A stretch of DNA of 64,000 bases. Origin: Litsea cubeba. Lineage: Eukaryota > Streptophyta > Magnoliopsida > Laurales > Lauraceae. Positions 1 through 11,180 of the stretch are shown here, piece by piece; the first letter of the stretch is position 1; each line of letters starts with the position of its first letter. The stretch lies in assembly GCA_012931725.1 (NCBI GenBank), contig CM022947.1:20737817-20801816 (forward strand), given 5' to 3'. The notes under the pieces were generated by a model, which was given only the letters and a program-made list of their open reading frames with translations, ran no database searches and had not been told where the DNA came from. The position numbers and the translations under genes were made by a program.

Positions 1-277
1 AAAATCGTTAAAAACCATTTTGTCAAGTGTATACTTAAGTTAATAATTATATACATATTTCATTTAAGCCCTTTATTTATTTTTATTAGTATAACGGTAC
101 AATTAACCAAATCGTGGTTCGGTTAATAACCATGAGTCAATACTAAAAACCGTAATCGAACTATGAAGTGCGGTTTTTCGATTTTAATAATTGTAACCAT
201 AATTGAACTGTGAAACACGGTTATTAACTATGATTCGATTCGGTTAGACAATTTTCCGGTTTTCTTTTACACCCCTA
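1..277. mobile_element. Right end of a hAT-type non-autonomous element (left end off-window)
   Basis: The segment is built from repeats of an ACGGTTATTAACC-like word in both orientations and ends in TTTTACACCCCTA. That is the inverted form of the TAGGGGTG terminus seen on the elements at 2262, 29809 and 60907. Only the right end lies in the window, so no target duplication can be tested. The hAT class is inferred from those sister elements. Confidence 0.5.
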
Positions 278-2061
278 CTAAAATGAATAGAAAAATAAAA
301 AAAATCAAAATAAATGAGTATATTCTTATCCCCCTCCTCCGTGAATCAAATACAGGTGCAGCAGATGAGCAGCGTCCATTATGAAAATTATTAATTTGGA
401 TGACGGGCAACTACTTGTGATAGTCTTTATAAATGTTTTCATAAAATAACAATTTTAGGGGAAAATAGCGTGAATACTAGTATGAACTCAGCCATTACTT
501 TGACTATTTTATTTTATTTATATCATATCCATATTTTTCCATATCCACAATCCTCCTAAAAGAGAAAAACACACAAAAATGTTCTTAAGCAAGCTAACAA
601 AGGGCCTACTCGAGAAAAAAAAAAGAGAATGAATTATTTTATATCTTGAGTATTGTACATACTTTTTAAATAACGACTATGGAAATAAAATAGAAAAAAT
701 AATAAAAATATAGCAAAATTTTCATAAAAAATATAAAATCCATATCAAAATAAAAAGATACTCCATAGAACTGAGTATTGAGTATAAGTTTCAATTGCAA
801 GAAGAAGAAACATGGGTTATGAGGGTCATGCGGGTTAACCCTAACCCAGTTCAATTAAATACAGGTTAGGAAAATTTGACCCGCAACCGACCTGTATATC
901 ATGCAAGTTGGGCAAGGTCAGATTGGTGGGTCAGGCTGGCTTTTGCCAGGTCTAATTTAAGCCCCACCACCACTATAGTTTGAATAAGTTAAAAGAGTGT
1001 GCACTATTAATAATTTAATGGCTATGTAATTAAGAGCAGATATCATGGACCCGTTTAGATTTGCATTTACTTAGCCGTTTAGATTCTATCACTAATATGG
1101 TTAGATGAATTAATACACTAGAACCAACAGTTACAGTTGAGCATTGTGGGGTTGGTCAAAATTGTAAGCCCGAAATTTTCTCTTCATTACATAATAATAA
1201 TAATAATAATAATAATAATTGTGTGTGATGATTATAAAAGAGAAACATAAAAATAAAATCATTGTTAATTTAAGGGACAATAGAAGTAGAAGTTAGATGG
1301 ATCATAGGTGAGCTACTTTTATTTAGAGACAAAACAAAAGGCAAACATAGAAGGATCATAAAGTATCGATCCTCGTCTAGTAGATAACCAAGCCTATTGT
1401 CTCAGTGTTTTTTATCTAAAAGTTATCTCGGGAGAATTTCGAGATATTTTTTAATTAGGGTTTTCTCATGATTTTTCTAGCAAGTATAATAGAAAACAAG
1501 CATTTTTGGATAAATCAAAAGACAGTTAATTTAAAACAAACATGAAATACTCTTAGAAAAGTGTATGTTTTCTTATATATATATTTCTTTGTGTTCATTT
1601 TTATTACTTTTGATGCAATTATCTTGTTATATTTTCACTCTCTAGCACTATTTTGAAAACATTGCAATATTAAGAATTCATAATTCAAATGTCTCGTAAT
1701 ATTATTGTGATATTTTGAAATTAGAGATCTTTAAAAAAAAATTAAGCTTAAAAAACTTCATTAAACAGTTTTATAAATAGAAACTAAAAAATGATGAGAG
1801 AGTTATTTGTGCATTTTGTTGGATAAGATTACCCATATTAATGATATCGTCAATTCATTGATGATATTGTAAATGTCCCTTATACAATAACAACAACTAT
1901 AATAAGACTCCAAACCCCTCATTTTTTCAAATCCTACACTTCTTTGCCTTCCCATTGTTATTGCCCAATCGATAGAGTAACTTAGGGCCTATTTGGCCTG
2001 CATTTCATACCTCTTTCATCGGGAATAATATGTTTTCTCTTTAACAACCCTAGTACCTCCA
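278..2061. other. AT-rich intergenic DNA
   Basis: No convincing coding sequence is seen on either strand. It contains an (AAT)n microsatellite near 1190-1219 and, around 820-960, a stretch rich in GGGTTAGG/GGGTCAGG-like words that may be another decayed hAT-type element without recognisable ends. Confidence 0.5.
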
Positions 2062-2215
2062 ATGGTGGACCCAGGATATTCATTTGGGTGGTGCGGACAA
2101 TGGTCAAGTGAAAAAGTTAAACAATAATATAGAAATCTTAAGTTATTATATAAAGAAATTCTCAAATCTCATAGGTGCGATGACACCCTCGTGGGGACAC
2201 TTGGGTCTGCCACTA
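2062..2215. mobile_element. Small Mutator-like MITE, 154 bp
   Basis: Imperfect terminal inverted repeats (ATGGTGGACCCAGG on the left, TAGTGGCAGACCCA reading in from the right) are flanked by a perfect 10-bp direct repeat AGTACCTCCA (2052-2061 and 2216-2225). A 9-11 bp target duplication points to the Mutator superfamily. It has no coding capacity. Confidence 0.6.
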
Positions 2216-2261
2216 AGTACCTCCACTTCATCCATGATGTACAATGATGGATAAAAAAAAA

Positions 2262-2742
2262 TAGGGGTGCACAAAAAAATTGCTAAACCGATTCGGACCT
2301 ATCTGAACCGGGCGATTCGGATTGGGTTTCTAGTAGATTGGTTTGTCACTATTTGGATTTCTTTCAAATCGTTCGGTTTGGTTCGGTTTTCGGTTTGAAG
2401 GTGCGGTTAAACCGCTCAAACCGAATCGAACCGAACCAATTATATAAATATATATTTTTTATAAAAAAATATAAGGAATACTAAAAATTACTTGAAGAAG
2501 ACTCGAACCCTCACTCCGTTACTTGAAGTCCAACATCTCTCACTAATTCAACTGTCATTTTTTTCGTGAAAAAAAAAAAAAACATAACCGAACCGAACCG
2601 AACCGATTCCTCTCAGTTTGGTTCAGTTCGATTTGAACACATGGGCGGTTCGGTTCAGTTTGAGATAATAGCAAACCAATGGGTTAGGTTTGGTTGATAG
2701 CTTCCCCTCTAAATTTATACGAACTGCCCATGTGCACCCCTA
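2262..2742. mobile_element. hAT-type MITE with CCGAACCGAA subterminal words, 481 bp
   Basis: The termini are TAGGGGTGCAC and its exact inverse GTGCACCCCTA. Both subterminal zones are filled with GGTTCGGTT/AACCGAACC words in both orientations. The flanks carry the same 11 bases (AT followed by nine A) on each side, compatible with an 8-bp target duplication in an A-run. There is no open reading frame of note. A short stretch near 2500 resembles a tRNA T-arm in reverse but is not a tRNA gene. Confidence 0.7.
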
Positions 2743-3928
2743 ATAAAAAAAAATGTTCCCCTCAACCTCAATAATAATGGGAGTCTCCGGATGTAGTTAG
2801 CAAACTACTTATCGAGCTTCAAACCAAAAGGCATATAATCAAAAAAGGAAGTGGCAGATCTCTTCCTATGCTCCTCCAATGGGCGTAAGAAAACTTATTT
2901 TCTTCACTCAAAAAGATAAAGAAAATCTGAGAAGGGAAGAATGGTTTCTAGGGGTTCTTAATTGTATTTGTTTGTATAGGAATTAGCAATAAAGGCCCGT
3001 GCTAAGCCAAGGTCCAAAAATAAAAATATATTAAATTTAAAGAATTTTTGAGATATTTTAGAAAAAATAATTCTAAAAGAAATAAATCCATTATCTATCA
3101 TACTTAAAATTTATTCTTTAAATTTAATAAGAATACATTGTACAGTGGCCCATTTTAATAAGATACCATTTATCAACCACCACCAAGCCCAAAAAGTACC
3201 AGACACATGTATGTCTGTATACTTTTGGCCAACCAGGATGAATAGAATTATTTATTTATTTTTGGAAGATGGGAATATGGGTACTGGAATGATTTAGTTT
3301 TTCCCTAGGGATCTGTAAAAAATAAAATAAAATAAAGGCCCTGCAGGACTATTGCTCACCCATTGGATTGAAAATCCAATTATGATGAGTCATTAAGCCC
3401 TCATTCAAAAGAGAAGGGACCCACGTTTACCAGATTGGGCACAACATGAGGATCCTTGCGTTCAAGCATATCCAAATAGGAAAATAATATGCATAGGGTG
3501 TGCAAATAAAACTGGCCCCAAAACTTTAATATGAAAATCAAGTCACATTGCCCACATTAGGTCAATCAATTATACTCTACAAAGAGTTCACAATGGAAAC
3601 ATGTGGCAGATTTGTGATGGAGAGGAAAACTTTAATGGAGAGGAATATTATGGAAAGAGGAGGCTCACGTAAGAGAGAGAATGGGGTGTGGGATATAGTA
3701 GGGCTAAAGAAAGGATAAATATGAAAAACATTATTTAAATTTGATTATGGTGTAATAAGATAAGATAAATCTGGATAAGCGCAGCGGCCCACTTAAAAGG
3801 CAAAGCCTATATATTTAAATTTTGAAAGGAGAGCTCTTTGGCTGCTGACATGGCAAAACAAATCCTATGCTTTAAGATTTATAATTCCACATTGTTCTTT
3901 TTAATAATTGATAAGATTATGTAGTTTT
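2743..3928. other. Intergenic DNA without recognised features
   Basis: This is AT-rich sequence with only short chance reading frames. I see no promoter-gene structure, RNA gene or clear terminal repeats before the copia element that begins at 3929. Confidence 0.4.
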
Positions 3929-5416
3929 TGAAAGTGCAACTAGGTTAAATGAATAAGTCTGGGGGGGGGGGGATTGGACAAAAGGAATTCTAATGCCAAT
4001 TTTAAACTTATTAGCCCAATTTTAATCTCAACTTGGAATAATAATCACACATAACAAAATAACTTGTTTGAATTATAAGTTCAATATGTGTGTGCTTAAA
4101 TAATCAGAGACACTCTAATTTGAAATAAGATAGTAAGCACAAGAGATAAAATGGCATAAGAAATTTATAGTGGTTCAGTCACACAGACCTACATCCACTC
4201 TCAAGGGTTACTCAGTCCCTTGATTCCACTATAAATAATCAAACTACACAAGTACTGATTCTAACTCAATTTTGTTACTGAGGTTCGATCACACAGATCT
4301 AATCCCCACAGACAATTCTTTAGAGTGGTTGACACACACAGATTCAATCCACTGTCACAAAGATATAAATTTGAATGGAGGGCGAACGCTTGTCTTTGAT
4401 GAAGATTGAAAGTGTTCGAGAAAGCTTTTGACCGCGATCGAAGCTTTTTACCTCTTGCAGCTAGCTTGGTGTTGATGATGAAACTCCATTGAGATGCACA
4501 ACCAAGTTATAGAGGTTTGATTTCTAGGGCAGAAATGAGAGATAGTTTTAGTGATTAGGATGCCCTAGATTTGGCTTCTCAAAGCTTACTCCTTAGAGCT
4601 AAGTAAGCCCTTGGATTTTTCAAGATAGAATCTAAGTGTGTTTGGAAGAAGCTTTGAGAGCTTGGGAAAGGTTTACAAGAATTTAGAACAAAGGCTCTTC
4701 AAAAATTGGACTCCTTAATGTTGAAAATGAGCTTCAGGTATTTATAGAAAAAATCTAACGAATAGTTCCAATGGTCACTTAAGACATGGTAGGGTGTACC
4801 TGAAGGAATACTATTCCAACGTTTGAAATTTGATAAAAACCATGACATAAGCGATGTTTTGGTGAGGCCTTATATGAAACATGAGTACAAATATGAGGGA
4901 ACTTTTGTAAAAAAAATATTAAAGAAATCAAAAGCACATCGGTTTTGAAAACTTCACTTTTCTTTATTAATTTATAAAACGTTGTTTATTGTTAAGTTTC
5001 TATACATACTCATGCTTACTAAGTCTCAATGTGACCTGTTGTTATGATCATGTTGGATGCCTTAGGACAGGGGGACTTAGGGGGTGAACTGCTAACCGCA
5101 TGAGGTTGGCTGGCCCAAAATCTGGGGTCATTTTTTAGTTTTAAACAAGCTCAAAAAAATCTTCTAAAAACCTATCAAAATAACAATTTAACCTAGGGTT
5201 TTTAGGGTTACTAAGGCGTATTGTTTCGGTCCCAATTACCTGATCTTGGTTGGCACATCTTGATGTTGATCTTTGACGAAACCTGGCCTTTCCAAAAAGC
5301 TTTGACAGACCTTATGAATTGAATCTTCTTTGAAGTACTTAAGAGACAATGTCTTCGGAACTCTTTGGCACGGAATTGACAATAAAAACAATGCACATGA
5401 AAATGTGGCACTAACA
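3929..5416 (-). repeat. 3' LTR of the copia element
   Basis: This is the direct counterpart of 12169-13675. It has TG...CA ends, a TATA-like CTATAAATA on the minus strand near 4738-4750, and a G-run (C-run on the sense strand) near 3961-3972 that is shorter than in the other LTR. The two LTRs differ by scattered substitutions and small indels, so the insertion is not brand new. Confidence 0.95.
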
Positions 5417-5430
5417 ATCTCCCCCTTTGT
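5417..5430 (-). other. Polypurine tract of the copia element
   Basis: On the minus strand the 14 bases read ACAAAGGGGGAGAT and directly abut the TG of the 3' LTR, the expected place for plus-strand priming during reverse transcription. Confidence 0.85.
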
Positions 5431-6170
5431 CAATTTCGTGACGAAACCAATTAAACTTATATATCTTTAAAAGAGGAGACTTAAAAAAAATCATACATCA
5501 TATACAAAGTTCATAAACTTTTACATATGATTTTCAATAATAAAAGGATAAGGAAGCAGAAAGAAAGTGTATGATCTTCTTCATTTTTACTTTAGAAGAA
5601 TTTCCCTGTTTCTCCCCTTTGTACCTGCAACATATGAAACTGAGGAGAAACTGATTGTCTCCCCTTAACGATGATTATTTCTCTCCCTTTTTGTCAGAAA
5701 TTGACAAAAAGATGTATAAACTGAGAGAAACTTTGGAAGCTAATCCAAAGATTAGAGAACAGAAGGTAGATAATCCATGCAAGCATAGATAATAGATGGG
5801 CCTCTATTAGACAGGGCTGAGGGCATTCAAATTCATCCCCCACAATTCTTACTGGTCCTAAGTGAGTGCAACCCAAACCCATGCACATCACGAAAGCCCC
5901 AGCCCACCCAAGTCAAGCCCGCAAAGAAATATACTCTGGAACCACCCATGTCTGACAGAACCTGCGAAGGCTAGAGGCCTAGATTTATCAACTGGATGCT
6001 GAAGGAGATTCAAATTCGCTGGATGTTGTTGACAAACGAAAAAAATAGGGACATCCCGCATTTAATTTCACTGGCTTAGCTAAGTAGCTTTTGAAAATAT
6101 GCATCCAGTATATTTTCAATCTGGAAAAGTAAGATTTGAAGATATGAGGGTTTGTCTTGTTCGAAATTCA
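5431..6170. other. 3' non-coding region of the copia element with extra PPT-like tracts
   Basis: No env-like reading frame is visible here. On the minus strand there are further purine tracts similar to the PPT (around 5605-5630, 5655-5668 and 5683-5700), several next to ACAAA or TTGTCA words like the functional one. Confidence 0.5.
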
Positions 6171-6173
6171 TCT

Positions 6174-6180
6174 CTATAAG
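6174..6180 (+). promoter_or_regulatory. Candidate TATA box for the antisense ORF
   Basis: CTATAAG in the context TCATCTCTATAAGAACAG lies about 80 bases before an ATG at 6254. This spacing allows a start site near 6205 and a short leader. No experimental start is known, and a TATA-like word in AT-rich DNA can occur by chance. Confidence 0.35.
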
Positions 6181-6253
6181 AACAGTCTTAGCTCTATCTA
6201 ATTTGTATCAAAACTTCTTCTTGTCATCTGCATTCTTATTCCACAAAGTTTCA

Positions 6254-6701
6254 ATGGCTCAACAATTTCCTTTTAGTACTTCTTGTGATTAGAAGATGAT
6301 GTATTCTTTACCTCAATCCCAAACTTTTTTCTGCATCTGTTTTAGGTTCCATGATACCAAGGCAACAAGAGAGCGTTTTGGCTAATAAATTAGATCAAGA
6401 CGCTATTTATGAGCTTGTGAGTCTCGAAACTCAATACTCATCATCCATTATCTCATTTTTCGATCGGTTGCAGTCCAAAACTTGCAAGAACAAAAAGCTT
6501 ATTGAGGAGATCGATGTACTGCAACGGCTTCTTCTTGAGTCTAATAGAAAAATAGTAGAGTTGAAGCAACAGAATAAGGATTTAAGATCCTTGCTTACCT
6601 CTTTAATTCAATTGCCTAATCCTTTAGACAAAGATTGCATGATGATCTATGAAAACCAAAAGCATTTGAATGATGAGGCTAGAAGTCTCAAGTTTTTGTA
6701 A
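6254..6701 (+). CDS. Antisense ORF of unknown function inside the copia element, possibly spliced
   Basis: The main open frame is 6351-6701 (116 residues), antisense to gag-pol. An upstream ATG at 6254 opens MAQQFPFSTSCD and stops. A GT at 6285-6286 and an AG at 6344-6345 after a pyrimidine tract would remove a 61-base intron and join the two in frame (31-base first exon, phase 1), giving 128 residues. The intron is short for a plant. A TATA-like box lies at 6174 and AATAAA at 6721-6726, twenty bases after the stop. Residues about 45-85 of the main frame are rich in I, L, E, K and Q with heptad-like spacing, suggesting a coiled coil. I do not recognise the family. It could be a captured host gene, an element-encoded accessory protein or a chance frame. 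The gene-like signals around it make pure chance less likely. Confidence 0.5.
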
Positions 6702-6720
6702 GACATTGAGAAAAATTTAC

Positions 6721-6726
6721 AATAAA
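6721..6726 (+). promoter_or_regulatory. AATAAA poly(A) signal candidate for the antisense ORF
   Basis: A canonical AATAAA begins 20 bases after the stop codon at 6699-6701 on the same strand as the antisense ORF. It is the third gene-like signal around that frame, after the TATA box and the candidate intron. Confidence 0.35.
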
Positions 6727-6769
6727 TATTCATGGCATGCATCATTTCGATTTCTCTTCTAATCACGCA

Positions 6770-7080
6770 TAACCTATTTTCTGGCAGGGGTTTTGTAAAA
6801 AGATTTGCCAACTGATCGTGTGTGTTTGTGAATTATAGTACAATATTACCCTTCTGCACATGATCTCTAAGAAAATGATATCTAATTTCAACGTGTTTAG
6901 TCCTAGAATGGTGTATTGGGTTCTAAGAAAGATTTATAGCACCCAAGTTTAAAAACCTTGAGTTGATGCTTCATGAAAAGAACTTGAGCACAATAACTAC
7001 CTCCAACAACATACTCTGCCTCAGCAGTAGATAGTGCAACAGGATATTGCTTTTTACGGAACTATGAAATAAGTTCATGA
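6770..7080 (-). pseudogene. Second, diverged copia RNase H C-terminal remnant
   Basis: Read on the minus strand, the segment gives pieces typical of the end of a SIRE-type pol: ALSTAEAEYVVGGSYCAQ, then after an internal loss HVEIRYHFLRDHVQKGN, then LANLFTKPLPENR. It is broken by at least three stops. It lies downstream of, and is clearly different from, the element's own RNase H end at 7189-7560, which has ADILTKPLDVSKFENMRK at the matching place. So the element carries two pol 3' ends in tandem. Region 7080-7188 between them is very AT-rich. Confidence 0.75.
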
Positions 7081-7188
7081 CTTAAGAAATGATATGTTCC
7101 ATTTTTTTTAAATAATTTTTTTTAAATTAAACACAAAAAAAATAATTAAATGAAACTAACACATATAAAATAAATAAACAATAAGAAA

Positions 7189-10100
7189 TTATTTAACAAC
7201 ACAAATACCAAGGGATTTTCTCATGTTTTCAAATTTTGAAACATCCAATGGTTTTGTCAGAATATCTGCAAGTTGTTTCTCAGTAGAAATATGGTCCAAA
7301 ACTATGACTCCCTCTTCAACCAATTCTCTAATGAAATGATGTCTAATATCAATATGCTTAGTTCTAGAGTGTTGGACAAGATTTTTAGAAATATTGATAG
7401 CACTGGTGTTATCACAATACAAATTCATGCTACCTTGTTCAATACCATAGTCTTTCAGCATTTGTTTCATTCATAACATTTGAGTACAACCACTTCCAGC
7501 TGCTATATATTCTGCTTCAGCTGTGGATAGGGAAATGGATGACTGTTTCTTGCTGTGCTAAGTAACTAGACAGTTTCCTAGGTAGAAGCAACCACCACTA
7601 GTCGATTTTCTATCATCCACATTTCCAGCCCAATCGGCATTTGAGTATCCAGCAATATAAGTAGATGAATTATATGGATACCATAAGCCATATCTTGAAG
7701 TCCCTGAAACATATCTAATGATTCTCTTAACAGCTTTCAAATGAGCTTCTTTAGGATCAGATTGACATCTGGCACAAGCTTCTACACTGAAAGCAATATT
7801 AGGCCTACTAGCTGTAAGATATAATATGCTCCTTATCATGCTTCTATACAAACTAGGATCAATATTCTTACCACTCATATCCTTAGTAATTTGAGAGTTG
7901 TGCTCCTGGGTGTGTTCATGTGCTTGGCTGAATCTAATCCAAACCTTTTGACCAATTCTTTAGCATACTTGATCTGGGAAATAAACATTCCATCAGTCAA
8001 TTGTTTTATTTGTAATCCTAAAGGGAAATTAAGTTCGCCAACCATGCTCATCTCAAATTCAGATTTCATAAGATTAGAAAATCTTTCTGTTAAATCATTA
8101 CAAGTATATCCAAACATAATATCATCAACATAGATTTGAGCAATCAAAATAGTGTCATTTATTCTTTGAATGAATAGAGTTTTATCAACACTTCCCCTTT
8201 TAAAATTGTGATCAACCAAAAATTGAGTGAGTCTTTCATATCAAGCTCTAGGAGCTTGCTTGAGACCATAGAGAGCCTTTTTAAGATACTATACATGATT
8301 AGGCTCCTTAGGATCTTCAAACCCTTTAGGTTGCTCAACATAAACTTCTTCTTCTAATATGCCATTTAGAAAAGCACTTTTCACATCCATTTGATATAAT
8401 TTAAATTTCAAAGAGCAAGCAATGGCAACAAAGATTCTAATGGATTCAAGTTTAGCAACAGGAGCAAATGTTTCTTCAAAGTCCATTCCTTCAATTTGGG
8501 AATATCCCTGGGCAACCAGGCTGGCCTTGTTTCTAACTACGGTACCATTTTCATTAAGTTTATTTTTGAAAATCCATTTGGTACCTACAACATTTTTGTC
8601 AATAGGCCTAGGTACTAATTCCTATACTTCATTTCTAGTAAATTGATTTAGCTCTTCTTGCATAGCATTTATCCAACAATCATCAGAGAAAGCTTCATTA
8701 ACAGTTTTAGGTTCAATGATAGAAGTAAAGCAAAGATAACTAACAATATTTTCCAATCGCCTTCTAGTCTTGACACCAGCCAAAGGATCTCCTAGAATTT
8801 GGTCCATAGGATGATGTTTCATGTTTACCAAGTCCTTAGAGATTAGAGGCTCATCCAGCTTAGCTGTTGGGACTTTTATCTCATCATTATCAGGGTTTTC
8901 TTTATTACTGGAATCTTTTAATTTGTCATCAATGACAACATTTATAGATTCTTGTATGGCTCCAGTGTTTGTGTTCAAAACTCTGTATGCACGACTGTTT
9001 TGAGAATAACCAATAAAAATGCGTCACTTTTTGAGTCAAATTTGCTCAAATGTTCTCTATCCTTGAGAATATAACATTTACTACCAAAATTTTTAAAGTA
9101 GCTAATGTTTGGCTTTTTCTCATGCCATAATTCATAAGCAGTTTTGTTCAAGCCAGTTCTCAAGTAAACCCTGTTTATGATGTAACAAGCTGTATTCACT
9201 GCTTCAGCCTATAGATCTCTAGGGAGTTTCTTTCCATGAAGCATAACTGTGGCCATCTCTTATAAAACCTGATTCTTTCTTTCAGCAACTCCATTTTGTT
9301 GAGGAGTTTTAGGGGCAGAAAATTCATGGTGAATTCCATACTTATCACAGTATTTTTCAAATCTAGTATTTTCAAATTCACCACCATGATCACTTCTTAT
9401 TCTAGCAACTGCTCTTCTTTTTTCAACTTGAATTTTTCACAATCTTTTTGAATTCAGTATATGCATCAATTTTTTCCCTCAAGAATGCAACCCAAGTAAA
9501 TCTGGAATAATCATCAACAATAACAAGGAAGTATTTTTTGCCACCTCTACTCTCTTTCTTTGTTGGACCAACCAAGTCCATATGGAGAAGCTCTAAGGAT
9601 CTAGAAGTCTTCAAGGACTTAGTCTTTTTGTGAGAGTTTCTGATTTGTTTACCTTTTTTACACTCTCCATAAACTATTTTTGACTTCCTGCTAATTTTTG
9701 GAAGGCCCTTTACATACTTGTTTAAATTGGACAAGCCTCTATGGTTCACATGTCCAAGCCTTTGATGCCATAGTTGGGCTTCATCAAGATGAGCTATATA
9801 ACAGGCTGAACTTGATGCTTCTTTGTGATTACCAATAACATAACAGTTTTCTTGATTTCTAAGATCTCTTTGAATCACTTTACCATTTTTCGAAATCTCA
9901 CAACCATGACTAGTAAAGAAGACATCATGGTTTTTATCACAAATTTGTGAAATGCTAAGCAAGTTATGTTTCAAACCGTCAACACATAAAACATCTTCTA
10001 TTTTAGGCAAGTTGGGAACATCCAGAGTGTCATTTCCTATAACTTTAGCAATATTACTATCACCAAAAGTGACAGTTCCACCATCATAATTATTTAATTT

Positions 10101-10210
10101 GGAGAAGAGTGTTTTATCCCCAGTCGTGTGTCTAGAGCACCCACTATCTACGAACCATACAGATTGGTCTCTAGCTTTAAGAGTTGTGTGAACAAGTAGA
10201 CTTTTAGGTA
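7189..10210 (-). pseudogene. Decayed copia pol (protease, integrase, RT, RNase H)
   Basis: Translating the minus strand from high to low coordinates shows four domains. A protease remnant (DSGCSRHTTGD) lies near 10080-10170. A GAG-pre-integrase zinc region (LWHQRLGHVNHRG) lies near 9770, followed by an integrase core with DLVGPTKKES and PQQNGVAERKN (near 9278-9315). The reverse transcriptase carries FAPVAKLESIR, QMDVKSAFLNG (near 8370-8480) and the catalytic YVDDI (near 8118-8140). RNase H carries the STAEAEY and DNTSAINISKN motifs and ends ADILTKPL...ICVVK at 7189. The frame is broken repeatedly, for example TAA or TAG in the RT (KALYGLKQAPRA followed by a stop) and several stops mid-integrase. 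It would normally be one polyprotein with gag. It cannot yield active enzyme as it stands. Confidence 0.9.
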
Positions 10211-10211
10211 C

Positions 10212-11180
10212 TCACATATACCTTTGTGTGTGAGAAGTTCCTCTATGACCTAGAGACTCATATTGATGAAAAGATCTCTTTGAGTTCCTTTTTGTAGATA
10301 AAATATTTTTAGAATGATTATAGATTTGAGTTTTTAGCTGATAAATTTGTTTCATCAATTCATTTAGTTTTTGAGAAAAAAATAAATTGCCTGAGTTTTT
10401 CTTTTTAGTTGGTTCCTTTTTCCAGTCATATTTGATATATCTTTTTCTTTCATAAGAATTATATATAACTTTAGGAATGTTTTGATTAATAGAGGAAGCC
10501 TTACCTTTTATAAATTTAGTAGAGACATCGGAGTTTTGTTTTGATTCTTTGTTGTACCCCAGCCCAGTTTTGTCTCTTTGATATTTATTCATTCTAAATA
10601 GTTTTTCAAAATTTTCTTCTCCATGAATAAAAGAATAATCATATTTTTCTTTATACCATATTAGATGGGTGACTTCTTTTTTTAAATTAGTGATTACCTC
10701 TTTTAGAGTATTAGTTTCTTTCTTATGATTTCTTATGTATTCCCTGACAATTTGAAATTTAGAGTTGGTTTCGTTAAGATCATTGGTTAAGATATTAATT
10801 TCACCTGTTAAGGTTTTAACATTGTCTTTTAAAACTTTATTCTTTGCTTCTTGTTTTCTTATGATATTAATTAACTTGCAGCTCTCATCATAGAGTCTAT
10901 TATATGATTCTTGAAGATTTTCATCATTGTCTTCATTATCTGAGCCAACATATTCAGATTCTGGTTCTTCTTCAAATTCTTCAATATCTGAATTTTTATA
11001 TTCATCCTCAGATTTCTCAAAATGAGATTTTTCAGATGTCTCAACTGATGGATCACATAAACTTCGAGCCATTAAAATAGTGTAATTTTCTGTTTCAGCT
11101 CGATGTGATTCATCTGATTTTGACTCTGATTCAGATGAGTCATCCCATATTGCCATAAGTATCTTTTTCTTCCTTTCCAT
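10212..11180 (-). pseudogene. Gag C-terminal / gag-pol linker region, acidic and coiled-coil
   Basis: A 322-residue open frame begins at the end of the CCHC knuckle (MERKKKILMAIWDDSSESES). It continues through a very acidic stretch (EEFEEEPESEYVGSDNED) into a long Leu/Ile/Asn/Lys-rich coiled-coil-like segment, and stops at 10212-10214 just before the protease. Its real start is upstream in gag: a one-base frameshift inside the zinc knuckle near 11200-11215 separates it from the gag frame. The same gag architecture is seen in the gag-only element at 56952-58815. Confidence 0.75.
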
